From Candidatus Melainabacteria bacterium (GTDB taxonomy: Bacteria; Cyanobacteriota; Vampirovibrionia; Obscuribacterales; Obscuribacteraceae): a DNA stretch of 64,000 nucleotides. How positions within the stretch are numbered: the first letter of the stretch is position 1; every line of letters begins with the position of its first letter. The notes beneath the pieces are model-generated. The model was given only the letters and a program-made list of their open reading frames with translations. It did no database searches and had not been told where the DNA came from. The stretch is taken from positions 1,746,979 through 1,810,978 of the forward strand of contig QKMZ01000006.1 of NCBI GenBank assembly GCA_003242885.1. Reading direction: 5' to 3'. Shown piece after piece: positions 17,101-23,628 of the stretch. Position numbers and translations under genes: made by a program.

Positions 17101-17151
17101 AAGCAAAAAGGTCTTTATTATTATCTATGCCAGCAGCAAACCATCGAGTAG
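14137..17151 (+). CDS. Peptidase-containing ABC exporter with two cyclic-nucleotide-binding-like domains
   Basis: A 1004-residue exporter. Order of domains: two degenerate cyclic-nucleotide-binding-like domains (about 20-130 and 140-245), a linker, a C39 bacteriocin-processing peptidase (about 285-420) with catalytic Cys305 in SAMDCGVACLAM, His378 in GSNHYVVLYE and Asp394 in IADPADD, a six-helix transmembrane domain (about 440-720), and the nucleotide-binding domain with Walker A GRSGCGKST (Lys805), signature LSGGQRQRL (from 903), Walker B ILIFDEA (Asp927, Glu928) and VVAHRLST. C39 domains cut leaders after double glycine as the peptide is exported. Translation apparently starts at a TTG without a clear Shine-Dalgarno. 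Its stop codon touches the stop codon of the convergent HlyD gene. A candidate substrate is encoded at 23385. Confidence 0.93.
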   Translation: MKSEASGKKVFEGVNGACLLDDVTLSQILSTGKRIQLDLGDTLPADANNSSYVLISGGIRLLKTLKNGEQFTTALLDEKGQIFGSRIIVQEPSDLEVARATETTIIVQFDKTTISKLCESNSAFRDKLLRWELIHFALNKLKDLPQWQGVTATQIQKLLADGNLVQLSAGQSLEVTIPHVQSGVLLCSGNCEMSGKGDYSALQEGTAEKVLDSEADTISLRAKSTSTIFIGQFSNIKNILDDGPQREPSLQAIQFQPESSNLETKHEEKSTGKETPTEISSSPINWVRKKFHQYPMIVQMSAMDCGVACLAMVIAYFGSSVSMNRLRELAKVTNQGTDLKSLSDAAETVGFLARGVKANYEGLLQLNLPLICHWGSNHYVVLYEIDAAEVTIADPADDLLTLPRSKFLERYSGFALELTPTVQLASNKKEMPALGRYTALLKTHKKSLIDIALASVIIQILMLATPLFTQVIVDKVLIHQSLSMLNVLLLGMILLSLFQTVVSALRSYFMAFTGMKLDQALFVQFYKHVLSLPLAFFEERTQGDIMTRFAENRKIRELMSGSTLATLIDVLMAFAYLAIIFFYNFSFGIFTLIYIGFFAVIAFAVAPTLRTIRRRCFHKDVAANSFLLESVRGIEKIKSAASENRTRWAWELRFVDALNANFKGTLVARSTQLLCELVHIAGNVVLLWFGAHLVIQETISIGQLMAMNLMVARISEPILHVVDVWDELQDVTVSLERLNDVLDQTPEEVDSQSKLVLPSLEGKIRFDQVTFRYQGNTSKNALQNVSFTIEPGQMIGIAGRSGCGKSTLLKLVQGLYPPTDGRVFMDDHDLSHISLSSLRTKVGVVAQHEYLFRGSIREAISYYDPEATAQQVIEAAKMAGIHDFISTLPRGYDYELTEGGSNLSGGQRQRLAIARAIVHNPKILIFDEATSFLDSESEKAIQSSLAKLRGNRTMIVVAHRLSTIREADTIFVMDRGQIIETGSHAALLKQKGLYYYLCQQQTIE

Positions 17152-18816
17152 TTAGTTCCAGCGCGTTTCTCTCAAGCGCTTTACCGGCTCCAAAATCAAA
17201 CTCAAAACAGAGCGACGACGAGTCACAATCTCGCAGGTTACTCCCATTCCACTGGCGAAGTTTACTTTTCGGCCTCTAGCTTTTATCCATTGTCTTTCTG
17301 GCTCAATCGTCGTTTTATAGACCAAACCAAGTCGAGGATCAGAACGCGACTCTTTCGCGACTTCTATAACTCGACCAGGCACGACTCCGAAATCCTCAAA
17401 TGGAAACGCGGTCAATTTCAGCTTAGCCTTTTGTCCAACTTCGACAAAGCCAATGTCTTTGCTTACAACGTCGCATTCTACAAGCATGTCAGTCGAGGCC
17501 GGAACAACACTCATCAGAGCCTCTCCGCGACGAACAACTTGCCCTTTCCCCTTGATGGAAATATTTGTGACTAACCCTTCAACGGGTGACTTTAGTTCTG
17601 CCGCCTCTAAATTGTGATTCGCCAAATCGACTGCAGACTGACATTGCTTGACTCGCGTCTGACCTTGCTTTTCGTCTGTTTCAATTCTTGCCAACGCAGC
17701 CTTTGCGGCTGATAAAGCGGCATAGTATTCCCCCATGCTCACTGAATGGTGTCTCTTTGCTGCGCGCAATTGGATATTCACTTGGTTAAGCGACGCCAGG
17801 ATTCTGCGCGCTTTGGCATCTTGTTCGGATTGCGCTCTTAGCCCCTCCGCTTTCAATTGATATTCAGCACTAAGCGCGATTTCAACTTTCTTTTGCAAGT
17901 CAGCTATGGCCGCCTGCTGTTTGATTATTTCCTGGCGAGCTTTTGAAACTTCCTTTTGAATTCTAAAATGCTCAACGCGAGAAACAGCACCCTGACCGGC
18001 CAGCATCTTAAAGGCAGATTCCTCCGCTTCAGTTTTGTCCAAAATCGACTGTAGATGAACGACCTCTTCCTGGGCCGCTTTCAATAATTTCCTCAACGAC
18101 TCGACTTCAAGCTTGTTCTGCGTCAAACGCGAATTCGCCTCATTTACTCTTTCTCGTTTTATCTTTTCCTCAGTAGCGCGCTCTGCAGCAAGGTTGACGG
18201 CTTGACTTCGCAGTTGTGCCGATTCCGAAGTCATATCTGCCGGACTAGCACTGGCATCTGAGACTGCTTCACGAGACTGGACGTATGCGGAATGCAAACG
18301 CGATATCAGCGAACCTACATTTGCTACGTCCATACCTTGAGCCGGAAGCTTAGAAGGATCAGCGACAATTTGAGTAAGGGCAGACTTCGCACAAGACAAC
18401 TGGTTCAGTTGATTTATGGCTATCTCTAAGTCTCTGCGCTTGAGGTCCAAATCGTTCGTATAAGCTGTGAGATCCAAAAGTAAAAGCTTTTGCCCGCTTA
18501 CGACTCGCTCGCCTTCTTTCACAAGAAGAGCGTCGACGACACCGTCTGATTCTGGTTGTATGGGTCGCACCTTGGTGCGCGGAACGGTTTGTCCACCAGC
18601 GACTGCAACTACATCTACCTGAGCTAAGGCAGACCACAATAAGCTCAGAACCAGAATGGCACAGCAGATATAAAGCATGAATCGGGCAACGATGGCAGGC
18701 ATCTCATATCTTTCAATCTCACGATAAGGACTGCACGCCTCCACGACCGGACGGTCTTTCGTCTCGGTGGGATTTTTATGCTTAATCTCCGCAGTTATTT
18801 TCTTGCCAGTTGCCAT
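17152..18816 (-). CDS. HlyD-family periplasmic adaptor subunit
   Basis: A 554-residue membrane-fusion protein for type I secretion. It has a cytoplasmic N-terminus, one membrane helix (about residues 43-66), a first lipoyl half (GVVDALLVKEGERVVSGQKLLLLDL), a long coiled-coil hairpin with heptads between about 180 and 400, the second lipoyl half (AELKSPVEGLVTNISIKGKGQVVRRGEALMSVVP) and a C-terminal beta-barrel. It would bridge the ABC exporter to an outer-membrane TolC-type channel, which is not in this window. Unlike most systems it is convergent with the exporter gene, the two stop codons being immediately adjacent. Upstream it is divergent from the phosphorelay genes and shares their roughly 180-base intergenic region, which may coordinate expression. 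Confidence 0.92.
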   Translation of the reverse strand: MATGKKITAEIKHKNPTETKDRPVVEACSPYREIERYEMPAIVARFMLYICCAILVLSLLWSALAQVDVVAVAGGQTVPRTKVRPIQPESDGVVDALLVKEGERVVSGQKLLLLDLTAYTNDLDLKRRDLEIAINQLNQLSCAKSALTQIVADPSKLPAQGMDVANVGSLISRLHSAYVQSREAVSDASASPADMTSESAQLRSQAVNLAAERATEEKIKRERVNEANSRLTQNKLEVESLRKLLKAAQEEVVHLQSILDKTEAEESAFKMLAGQGAVSRVEHFRIQKEVSKARQEIIKQQAAIADLQKKVEIALSAEYQLKAEGLRAQSEQDAKARRILASLNQVNIQLRAAKRHHSVSMGEYYAALSAAKAALARIETDEKQGQTRVKQCQSAVDLANHNLEAAELKSPVEGLVTNISIKGKGQVVRRGEALMSVVPASTDMLVECDVVSKDIGFVEVGQKAKLKLTAFPFEDFGVVPGRVIEVAKESRSDPRLGLVYKTTIEPERQWIKARGRKVNFASGMGVTCEIVTRRRSVLSLILEPVKRLRETRWN

Positions 18817-18996
18817 TAATAGTTAAATTGGATTCGAAATCAATTCATATCAGCATTGTATTGTGCCTGGAACGGTTGACATCAGTCAAAGGGACGAGGT
18901 TAAGCTACGACAAGTCAATTAATCTAAGCAGGAAGAGAACTATTTATTCCCATTGCAGACTAGTTATGATTCTTCAAGTTTGTCGAGGATTATCCT

Positions 18997-19395
18997 ATTA
19001 AGTCAGAATCAATAAGAAAGGTTTTGTTCGCTGACGATGATGCCAATATTCGGCTGATTGTTCAGATGAGTTTGGAAGGTCTCACCGACTGGAATATCCT
19101 GCTAGCTTGTTCAGGTGCAGAAGCGCTGAAATTGCTCGAAGATGAAAAGCCTGATCTGCTTCTTCTGGACGTGATGATGCCGGATGCGGACGGTGAAAGC
19201 GTATTAGCTCGGATGCAAGAATCACTTGGTGCTGATTCTGTGCCGACCATATTTATCACCGCAAAAGTTCAACCCCAAGAAATCCGCAAATATAAGGAAC
19301 TAGGAGCACTTGGTGTGATCATGAAGCCTTTCCATCCTGTCAAACTAGCGACGGAAATAAAGCATATTGTTGATTCAGCGTGTGTGCAGGGATAA
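18997..19395 (+). CDS. CheY-like single-domain response regulator, probable ATT start
   Basis: A receiver-only response regulator. Acidic pocket DDD at the end of strand 1, phospho-acceptor Asp58 in LLLLDVMMPD, Thr in FITAK and Lys in GVIMKPFHP are all present. The first ATG/GTG/TTG codon in frame is TTG at 19024, which would remove most of the first beta strand (KVLFADDD) and has a poorly placed ribosome site. Starting from ATT at 18997 gives MKSESIRKVLFADDD, with GAGG eight bases upstream, and matches the N-terminal layout of the paralogue at 58845. The preceding in-frame stop is at 18967. It is followed 3 bases later by a histidine kinase, its likely partner. The start choice is inferred; the fold is certain. 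Confidence 0.85.
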   Translation: MKSESIRKVLFADDDANIRLIVQMSLEGLTDWNILLACSGAEALKLLEDEKPDLLLLDVMMPDADGESVLARMQESLGADSVPTIFITAKVQPQEIRKYKELGALGVIMKPFHPVKLATEIKHIVDSACVQG

Positions 19396-19398
19396 GTA

Positions 19399-21258
19399 AT
19401 GCTGAAAGCAAAAGTGGCAAACCTTCGCTGGTATCACATCTACTATTTGCTAGCTGCATTCGACATTATTACAATTCTCAGCAGCTTATTCTTGAATCAT
19501 GTTCTAACAGAACAATACAACGAGTCCGTCAATAACAATCGAGCTTGGGCAAAAAGACACAGCGAATTCTCTCAGCTCGCCAGATTAGCGGCAGAACTCA
19601 ACGCGCCGGGCAATGATGTTTTTCACTCCAACGATGTTCCTGCTGAAAAAGCTCGCTTGGCAGTAAGAGTCAAGAACTTTAGTAGAAAGTTGAAAGAGAT
19701 CGAATCGGAGTTTGCAAAGCAACACTTGGTCAGGGACTATCCGCAACTGAAAAAAGACCTAGAGAACGCGAAGAGTCCGCTCCTATCAATGATCGAGGAA
19801 GAACAAAAGGTTCTTGACCTTGTAGCCGCAGGGAAAATCGAGTCGGCCAGCCAGCATATGGCCATAATGGACAAGCAGTATCTTTTTGCAACCAAGTCTT
19901 TGATTCGAATTCGCCTTCACTTCAGTGATATACAACAAGCCCTCTTGTATAAACAGGCAGAAGAAGTAGAGCAAATGCGAATATTCGAACGCTGGATTGC
20001 CGGCGCCGTATTCATAATAATTTGCAGCGTTACTTACTATGGCAATCGCCTGGCATCACAGGCGCAAGCCAATGCAAAGCAGAGAGAGGATTACATTTTG
20101 AAGGTGGAGGCTGCGCATACAAGTCTTGAAAATAAAACACAGGAGCTGGAGAGCGCGCTTGAAGAATTGAGTAAAGCACAAACGGCAGTTGTGCAGTCAG
20201 AAAGAAAGTTTCGTGCCATTTTCGACCATACATTCCAACTGATCGGGCTTATGCAGACAGATGGCATACTGATTGAAGCAAACGAAACTTCGCTAGATCT
20301 TATCGACGCCAAGAAAGAAGACGTCATCGGTAAGTACTTCTGGGAAACGCCCTGGTGGTCACATGACAAAGCGATGCAGGAGAAATTGAAGGAAGCTATT
20401 GACCAAGCCGCAAAAGGGGAATTCGTTCGCTTCGAAGCGATTCATCTCACTCCGCAAGGAAAACCAGTTGAAGTGGATTTCTCACTCAAAGCAGTCACTG
20501 ATGAAGGTGGAAAGGTTGTTTTGCTCATTCCCGAAGGAAGGGACATCTCAGACAAAAAGGTAGCAGAACGTCGGGTAAGCGACTTTTATTCCACTGTGTC
20601 GCATGAACTCCGCACGCCGTTGACAGCGATAAGAGGCTCTCTTGGTCTTATCGAAGCAGGGCTAGCAGGAGAAATTACAGAAAAAACCCGCACTCTTGTG
20701 GAAATAGCGAGCGTCGAATCAGATCGGCTAATTCGCCTCATAAACGACATACTCGATTTGAGAAAAATCGAAGCAGGCGTGCTGGAACTGAGACTCGAAA
20801 ACATCAGCGTCGCCGATATCGTACAACGAACCGTCGCCAATTTAGAAAGCCTCGCGGACCAAGCAGGAGTTGTTCTAAAACCAGACATAGGTTTTGCAGG
20901 AGAAATATCCTGCGATGAAGATAGAACAGTTCAGATTCTGACTAATCTGATCTCCAACGCCATAAAATTTTCGCCCAGAAATCACCCAGTCATAATCAAA
21001 GTAGAAGAGAGCACAAACCCAGAAATGGTACGCTTTTCAATCAAAGACAGAGGGCCTGGCATTCCCGAAAATATGCTCTCACAGTTATTCATCAGATTTC
21101 AGCAAATTCAACAACCCGACCGAGAAAAAAAGTCAGGTTCCGGACTAGGTTTGGCTATCTCCAAAGCACTTGTCGAACAACATGGCGGGCAGATTGGTGT
21201 TGAAAGTGTTCTCAACGAGGGGACTGAGTTTTGGTTCGAGTTAGCAAAGGCAAACTAA
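19399..21258 (+). CDS. Membrane sensor histidine kinase with PAS domain
   Basis: A 619-residue kinase. A membrane helix (about 14-35), an extracytoplasmic four-helix-bundle-type sensor (about 36-195), a second helix (about 197-217), a coiled coil, a PAS domain (about 275-385), a HisKA dimerisation domain with SHELRTPL (His402) and a HATPase domain with NLISNAIKFSP, DRGPGIP and GSGLGLAISKALVEQHGG. It starts 3 bases after the CheY-like regulator and precedes an HPt protein, so the three form an operon. The HisKA region is strikingly similar to the hybrid kinase at 59261 (FYSTVSHELRTPLT...SLxLIExGLAG), which points to duplication. The ligand is unknown. The sensor resembles CHASE3-like bundles. 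Confidence 0.9.
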   Translation: MLKAKVANLRWYHIYYLLAAFDIITILSSLFLNHVLTEQYNESVNNNRAWAKRHSEFSQLARLAAELNAPGNDVFHSNDVPAEKARLAVRVKNFSRKLKEIESEFAKQHLVRDYPQLKKDLENAKSPLLSMIEEEQKVLDLVAAGKIESASQHMAIMDKQYLFATKSLIRIRLHFSDIQQALLYKQAEEVEQMRIFERWIAGAVFIIICSVTYYGNRLASQAQANAKQREDYILKVEAAHTSLENKTQELESALEELSKAQTAVVQSERKFRAIFDHTFQLIGLMQTDGILIEANETSLDLIDAKKEDVIGKYFWETPWWSHDKAMQEKLKEAIDQAAKGEFVRFEAIHLTPQGKPVEVDFSLKAVTDEGGKVVLLIPEGRDISDKKVAERRVSDFYSTVSHELRTPLTAIRGSLGLIEAGLAGEITEKTRTLVEIASVESDRLIRLINDILDLRKIEAGVLELRLENISVADIVQRTVANLESLADQAGVVLKPDIGFAGEISCDEDRTVQILTNLISNAIKFSPRNHPVIIKVEESTNPEMVRFSIKDRGPGIPENMLSQLFIRFQQIQQPDREKKSGSGLGLAISKALVEQHGGQIGVESVLNEGTEFWFELAKAN

Positions 21259-21282
21259 TTTGCGTCCAGAAGAGAGGACTTA

Positions 21283-22425
21283 GTGACGAGTTCTGACCAA
21301 ATTTTATACTTGGATGAAAGCGCCAACGAAAGCGCATCCTATGAGTTTCTTGCAAAAGAGCTTGGCTCGCAATCAATATTACTAAGGTCTGAGCCGAATG
21401 TTTTTTTTCAGAGCGAGGGGGTTTTTGCGAGACTGATTATAGCTGACATAGAAACTCTCAAACGAATTGGAGCTAAGTTATCCCTTAAATTGCTAGAGTT
21501 TGGCTCAAAAACAAAGGTTGTTTGTATCTGTCATGACTGGCCCAGCGATGAAGATATTTTCTTCTTATCCATGCTGTTAAATATAGACCTGATCTTAGTC
21601 GAACCGTTGGTTTCCCTCGCCATCAGGGAGATTCGAGGAATCGAGGCAAGTGTAGCTGCTGCAGTGGAAACGTCTTTCAATAGAAACAAAAACAATTGCT
21701 TTGAAATAGACGAATTGTCCCCGATACAAAGAAAAATTGCTGAAACTGTTGCATCGCTAAGACTTGAAGCGACAGATGAATGGCGACGCCTCAGACTTCT
21801 ACTAAGTGAATGTAAGGCGAACAAGGGAAATAGAGCTTTGAAGAAAAACTGCCTTTCTCTGGCGCACCAACTAAAAGGTTCGCTGGGCTCACTCGGGCTA
21901 AGCGAAACAAGCAAAAACGCTGCGGAAATAGAGCGAGCCCTGAGAATTTTTCAACCGAAAGATATTGATGAAGAGACTGTCTACTGGCGGCTTATCGAAA
22001 AGTTACTTGATGACGGGGACAAAAATCTAAATCAGGTAGACAATCCAGCAGGCTCATCTATTACTTTCGCTGTGGACGAAAACACGCCTACTGTATTAGT
22101 TGTTGGACACACAGAGGACTGGAACTATTTAGAGCAAGGCTTGAACCAATTGGGCATTCGAGTAAAAACAGCATACGCACTAGAACAGTTATGCACTTTA
22201 GCGGAGGATGAAGATATCACCGCTGTTATCGTGTGCTCTGGATTATCCAAGATACCAAAATTTGAAATTTGCAGATATTTGCACTCTCAAAAGCCAGCAA
22301 CTCCAGTATTCGATTATTGCTCGCAGACAGACTCTGATAGTTCCCCTACAGAAACTTCCGGCATTCGCTTACTCAAGAAGGAAGGGAGCGCCGCAGAAAC
22401 TGTCAGGAAAATCCTTGAGAATTAA
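21283..22425 (+). CDS. Histidine phosphotransfer (HPt) protein flanked by degenerate receiver-like domains
   Basis: A 380-residue protein starting at GTG (GAGAGG upstream). Residues about 1-120 resemble a receiver fold but lack the acidic pocket and phospho-aspartate pattern. Residues about 140-245 are an HPt four-helix bundle with AHQLKGSLGSLGL (His195 as phospho-acceptor). Residues about 265-380 are a second receiver-like domain (PTVLVVGHTEDWNYLEQGL) in which acidic residues are again missing, although RLLKKEG retains the KP-like position. It would relay phosphate from the kinase or CheY-like protein of the same operon to another regulator, probably the OmpR-type protein 87 bases downstream. 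The HPt call is good; the pseudo-receiver calls are inferred from pattern. Confidence 0.75.
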   Translation: MTSSDQILYLDESANESASYEFLAKELGSQSILLRSEPNVFFQSEGVFARLIIADIETLKRIGAKLSLKLLEFGSKTKVVCICHDWPSDEDIFFLSMLLNIDLILVEPLVSLAIREIRGIEASVAAAVETSFNRNKNNCFEIDELSPIQRKIAETVASLRLEATDEWRRLRLLLSECKANKGNRALKKNCLSLAHQLKGSLGSLGLSETSKNAAEIERALRIFQPKDIDEETVYWRLIEKLLDDGDKNLNQVDNPAGSSITFAVDENTPTVLVVGHTEDWNYLEQGLNQLGIRVKTAYALEQLCTLAEDEDITAVIVCSGLSKIPKFEICRYLHSQKPATPVFDYCSQTDSDSSPTETSGIRLLKKEGSAAETVRKILEN

Positions 22426-22512
22426 GGACACAATCATCCTCCGGCACTAGGCGCAAGGATTCGGTAAACCAGTAAAATTTATTTGGTATAGACGTAGGTT
22501 GCTCGAGAAAGC

Positions 22513-23220
22513 ATGTCGAAGATTCTCATTGTGGAAGATGACCGAATTCTGCGTGAGCTGGTCAAAGCTTACTTGGAAGCAAGCGAACACGTAGTGGACG
22601 CAGTCGATTGCGGCAAACTGGCTCAAGGAATGCTTTGCGGAGATCAATACGACTTGATCATCTTGGATTGGATGCTTCCGGACATATCGGGACCGGAAAT
22701 ATGCCGCAATTATCGAAATACTGGAGGACAAGCTCCAATTTTGTTCTTGACCTCCAGAAGCGACAAAAGAGATAAGGCGACAGGTCTTGATTCCGGGGCA
22801 GACGACTATTTAGTCAAACCTTTTGAACAAATTGAGTTCCAAGCAAGAGTCAGAGCACTTCTAAGACGGCGAAATTCCTGGCAGGGTAATGTTCTAAAAC
22901 TCCACGATCTGGAATTGGATACCGAGCGCCAGCTCGTCTACCGCTGCGGCAAAGAGGTTAAGCTTCGGCCTAAAGAGTTTGCTCTTTTGGAACTGCTCGC
23001 AAGAAATCCGGGCAAAAGTTTCTCTGCCGAAACCTTGTTTAGAAAGCTATGGAATTCAGAGTCAGAGACATCGACAGAAACCGTCCGCATGCATGTTATG
23101 GCATTGCGCAAGAAACTAGAATCCGAGGGCGAATTGCCCCTTATTCAGTCGAGCAGAGGGCTTGGATACAGACTAGAAGTTCAAGAAAAACTCAAAGAGA
23201 AAATCAAAACGCAGGGCTGA
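22513..23220 (+). CDS. OmpR/PhoB-family response regulator
   Basis: A 235-residue DNA-binding regulator. The receiver (1-120) has the EDD pocket, phospho-acceptor Asp52 in LIILDWMLPD, Thr in FLTSRSD and Lys in YLVKPFE. The winged-helix domain (about 130-225) shows LRPKEFALLELLARNPGKSFS and TVRMHVMALRKKL...RGLGYRL. It is the output end of the phosphorelay whose kinase, CheY-like and HPt members lie just upstream. Such regulators bind direct repeats with an 11-bp period as head-to-tail dimers. Precisely such a repeat lies 39 bases downstream of its stop codon, in front of the double-glycine peptide gene, which makes that gene a likely target. Confidence 0.93.
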   Translation: MSKILIVEDDRILRELVKAYLEASEHVVDAVDCGKLAQGMLCGDQYDLIILDWMLPDISGPEICRNYRNTGGQAPILFLTSRSDKRDKATGLDSGADDYLVKPFEQIEFQARVRALLRRRNSWQGNVLKLHDLELDTERQLVYRCGKEVKLRPKEFALLELLARNPGKSFSAETLFRKLWNSESETSTETVRMHVMALRKKLESEGELPLIQSSRGLGYRLEVQEKLKEKIKTQG

Positions 23221-23259
23221 CTGCCAAACCGAGAAGATTAACCGCATCTCATTTAAAAG

Positions 23260-23292
23260 TTGACGGAAGGTTGACGCAGCGCCTCCTAAGAT
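23260..23292 (+). promoter_or_regulatory. PHO-box-like 11-bp tandem repeat and -10 box upstream of the GG peptide
   Basis: Two directly repeated 11-mers, TTGACGGAAGG (23260-23270) and TTGACGCAGCG (23271-23281), share a TTGACG core with a 7+4 layout like PhoB/OmpR sites. A possible -10 box TAAGAT begins 10 bases after the second core (23287-23292), the geometry of promoters in which the regulator replaces -35 recognition. The site lies between the OmpR-type regulator gene and the 58-residue peptide. Confidence 0.5.
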
Positions 23293-23384
23293 AAACGTAT
23301 CGAGTCAGCGATGGGAAGGCCCAAGTGTTAATGGCGCTCCAGGCACAACAAATTCTCATCGGCACCCTTGGGAGGTCTATCTAA

Positions 23385-23561
23385 ATGTCAGAAAATTATT
23401 CTGAACTCGTTGAGCTTGAAACCATGGAATCTGAAGAACTGGTTTCAGTAATCGGAGGCAAGCACGGAGCCGATGACCCCGCCGGACATGTACGCGGCGG
23501 CGGAAAGGGCAAAGGCAAAGGCAAAAAGCCAAACAATCCGGACGGCCCTGGTCACACATAA
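23385..23561 (+). CDS. Double-glycine-leader peptide, candidate bacteriocin/RiPP-like precursor
   Basis: A 58-residue ORF with GGGAGG ten bases upstream of its ATG. The N-terminal 25 residues form an acidic leader, ending in ESEELVSVIGG, with hydrophobic residues at the positions before Gly-Gly that C39 peptidases recognise. Cleavage would release a 33-residue core that starts KHGADDPAGHV, is rich in glycine and lysine (GGGKGKGKGKK), has no cysteine, and ends in PNNPDGPGHT. It is about 6 kb downstream of a C39-peptidase ABC exporter and directly after an OmpR-type regulator and its putative binding site; a hairpin terminator follows. The leader and signals are seen directly. Function as a secreted bacteriocin or signal is inference, since the core matches no family I know. 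Confidence 0.72.
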   Translation: MSENYSELVELETMESEELVSVIGGKHGADDPAGHVRGGGKGKGKGKKPNNPDGPGHT

Positions 23562-23587
23562 AAAGAACAGGAAACCAATATTTCGAA

Positions 23588-23613
23588 CGCCAGCCTCCAG
23601 GGGCTGGCGTTTC
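23588..23613 (+). terminator. Hairpin terminator after the GG peptide
   Basis: CGCCAGCC (23588-23595) pairs perfectly with GGCTGGCG (23602-23609) across a 6-base loop, followed by TTTC. It separates the peptide gene from the convergent kinase gene ending at 23629 and probably works in both directions, though the T-run is short. Confidence 0.65.
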
Positions 23614-23628
23614 GCCATAAGCAGATTA

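Noticed and set aside
19024..19395. TTG 19024 as the start of the response regulator
   Set aside because: It would remove most of the first beta strand and has no well-spaced ribosome site; the upstream ATT fits better, though this remains inference.
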